Made by a program: the position numbers and the translations under genes. From contig DAOTYE010000079.1 in NCBI GenBank assembly GCA_034434915.1, positions 1-6,332 on the forward strand: a stretch of 6,332 nt of DNA, in the 5' to 3' direction. Each line of letters opens with the position of its first letter. Positions within the stretch are counted from its first letter, which is position 1. Origin of the DNA: DAOTYE01 sp034434915. GTDB lineage: Bacteria > Chloroflexota > Dehalococcoidia > Dehalococcoidales > RBG-16-60-22. Under the pieces are notes generated by a model that worked only from the letters and a program-made list of their open reading frames with translations, made no database searches and had not been told where the DNA came from. This document shows, in pieces, positions 5,518 to 6,332 of this stretch.

Positions 5518-6300
5518 ATGGTAACAGCAGTAACATCACCACCAGACGGACAGCGACCGCAAGGCTTCTGTAGTCACTGCCACAGGGTCTGGACACTAAA
5601 CACAGCGCAAGGCGTGTGCCCGTGGTGCGGTAAGTTAGCACTCTGCCAAACCAAAAGGACACAAGCCCTGCGCAGTTTCAAGTCTAGCTCACGGCGCAAG
5701 CGAAAGCAAGGCAACGGCACCGGCAACGGCTATCACTCCCTTACCGGACAGTGGCTTACCTATTATAAGGTAGCCCTGCCCTTTGCCAGAAGCGTGCCGA
5801 CACAGGACAGCGAGGACTTGCTCCACAGCATCATCTCTAACCTTGCCGATGCGGGCAGAAGCAACGGACACAAGCCTGATAATCAGTCGTGGATGTATCG
5901 CATCGCCAGCTTCACCAGAGCGCAATACTGGCGAGAGCACTACAGGCACACTAACGGCTTGGACTGCGGACACTGTAGCAAGGCACAGAAGCGGAAGTGC
6001 AAACATGACTGGTTATACGCCGACTGCCCAAAGCTGGTCAGGATAGAAAGCCTGAGCAAGCCCATCACGGACAGTGAAGGCAATCTGACCGAGCTTGGAG
6101 AGCTGATAGCCGATGACAGGACACTAGACCTTGACGCATGGTTAGACGCAAGGTTATTCCTGTTGACCAGTCCTGACAGGCTTATCACCATAGCGGAAAA
6201 GATACGGCAAGGTGAGGCTTTGGACTGGAAAGACTATAAGTATCTTCAAAGGTTCAGGCAACGAGAGCAAAAAAGTCTGTTTCAAGATGTCCAATTTTAG
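5518..6300 (+). CDS. Zinc-ribbon protein with sigma-70-like segments
   Basis: The protein has 260 residues from ATG 5518. Residues 16-38 hold a zinc ribbon: FCSHC (C18, C21) and CPWC (C34, C37). A basic linker follows (SSSRRKRKQGNGTGNG, about 56-71). Residues about 97-145 resemble sigma-70 region 2: an acidic 'DSEDLLHSIISNL' helix, then SWMYRIASFTRAQYWREHYR. A second Cys cluster (C150, C153, C161, C170) suggests another metal site in the middle. The stretch SLSKPITDSEGNLTELGEL (178-196), followed by DLDAWLDAR, resembles the linker found before sigma region 4. The C-terminus (about 219-255) is an Arg/Lys-rich helical pair that could be a reduced helix-turn-helix. I infer a DNA-binding, transcription-type protein, possibly a diverged sigma factor of a mobile element. 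The family cannot be named with certainty. Its ribosome binding site appears to be hairpin-controlled. Confidence 0.65.
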   Translation: MVTAVTSPPDGQRPQGFCSHCHRVWTLNTAQGVCPWCGKLALCQTKRTQALRSFKSSSRRKRKQGNGTGNGYHSLTGQWLTYYKVALPFARSVPTQDSEDLLHSIISNLADAGRSNGHKPDNQSWMYRIASFTRAQYWREHYRHTNGLDCGHCSKAQKRKCKHDWLYADCPKLVRIESLSKPITDSEGNLTELGELIADDRTLDLDAWLDARLFLLTSPDRLITIAEKIRQGEALDWKDYKYLQRFRQREQKSLFQDVQF

Positions 6301-6332
6301 CCTGTTTCGGCAAATTATATAGTGGAAGCATC

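Noticed and set aside
5689..6191. Minus-strand open frames opposite the zinc-ribbon gene
   Set aside because: They overlap a frame with clear CxxC pairs and sigma-like segments and have no domain or start signal of their own.
1..6332. CRISPR array, tRNA or rRNA genes
   Set aside because: No regularly spaced repeats of 20-40 bases and no cloverleaf or rRNA-like sequence were found on either strand.

Overview
The window looks like bacterial chromosomal DNA, GC near 50%, from an environmental organism with large soluble PAS-array kinases and HD-GYP signalling. A Chloroflexota (Dehalococcoidia-like) source is my best guess, based on the style of the PAS kinase, the 'HPTVSFR' ribbon-helix-helix protein and the zinc-ribbon protein. 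No marker gene proves it.

Left half (1-3128, minus strand): one uninterrupted 1042-codon frame encodes a soluble sensor with the order PAS-GAF-PAS-PAS-PAS-PAS-PAS, followed by the start of a histidine-kinase dimerisation helix. The window edge cuts it just before the expected phospho-acceptor His. Upstream lies a well-formed sigma-70 promoter (TTGACT-17-TATCAT on the minus strand) set among unusually dense inverted repeats. The divergent gene (3473-4048, plus) is an HD-GYP (c-di-GMP phosphodiesterase-type) gene. It keeps the HD half, but its frame ends in a run of five His exactly where the GYP motif should follow. It appears broken.

Right half (about 4037-6332, plus) has a different, accessory character. 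Just past the broken end are three short inverted repeats and a small open frame that overlaps the next gene. Then come: a ribbon-helix-helix plus long coiled-coil protein (4133-4879); about 640 bases without a convincing gene, holding degenerate repeats, a 19-bp palindrome and a possible gene remnant; and a zinc-ribbon protein with sigma-70-like segments (5518-6300), whose ribosome binding site lies inside a predicted hairpin.

Working model (inference): the left half is a local divergent signalling pair, in which the kinase senses small molecules or redox state and the HD-GYP enzyme turned over c-di-GMP. An integrated element or rearrangement with its left edge near 4036 truncated the HD-GYP gene and brought in two DNA-binding or transcription-type proteins of unknown role. 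No integrase, transposase, CRISPR array, tRNA or rRNA is visible in the window.
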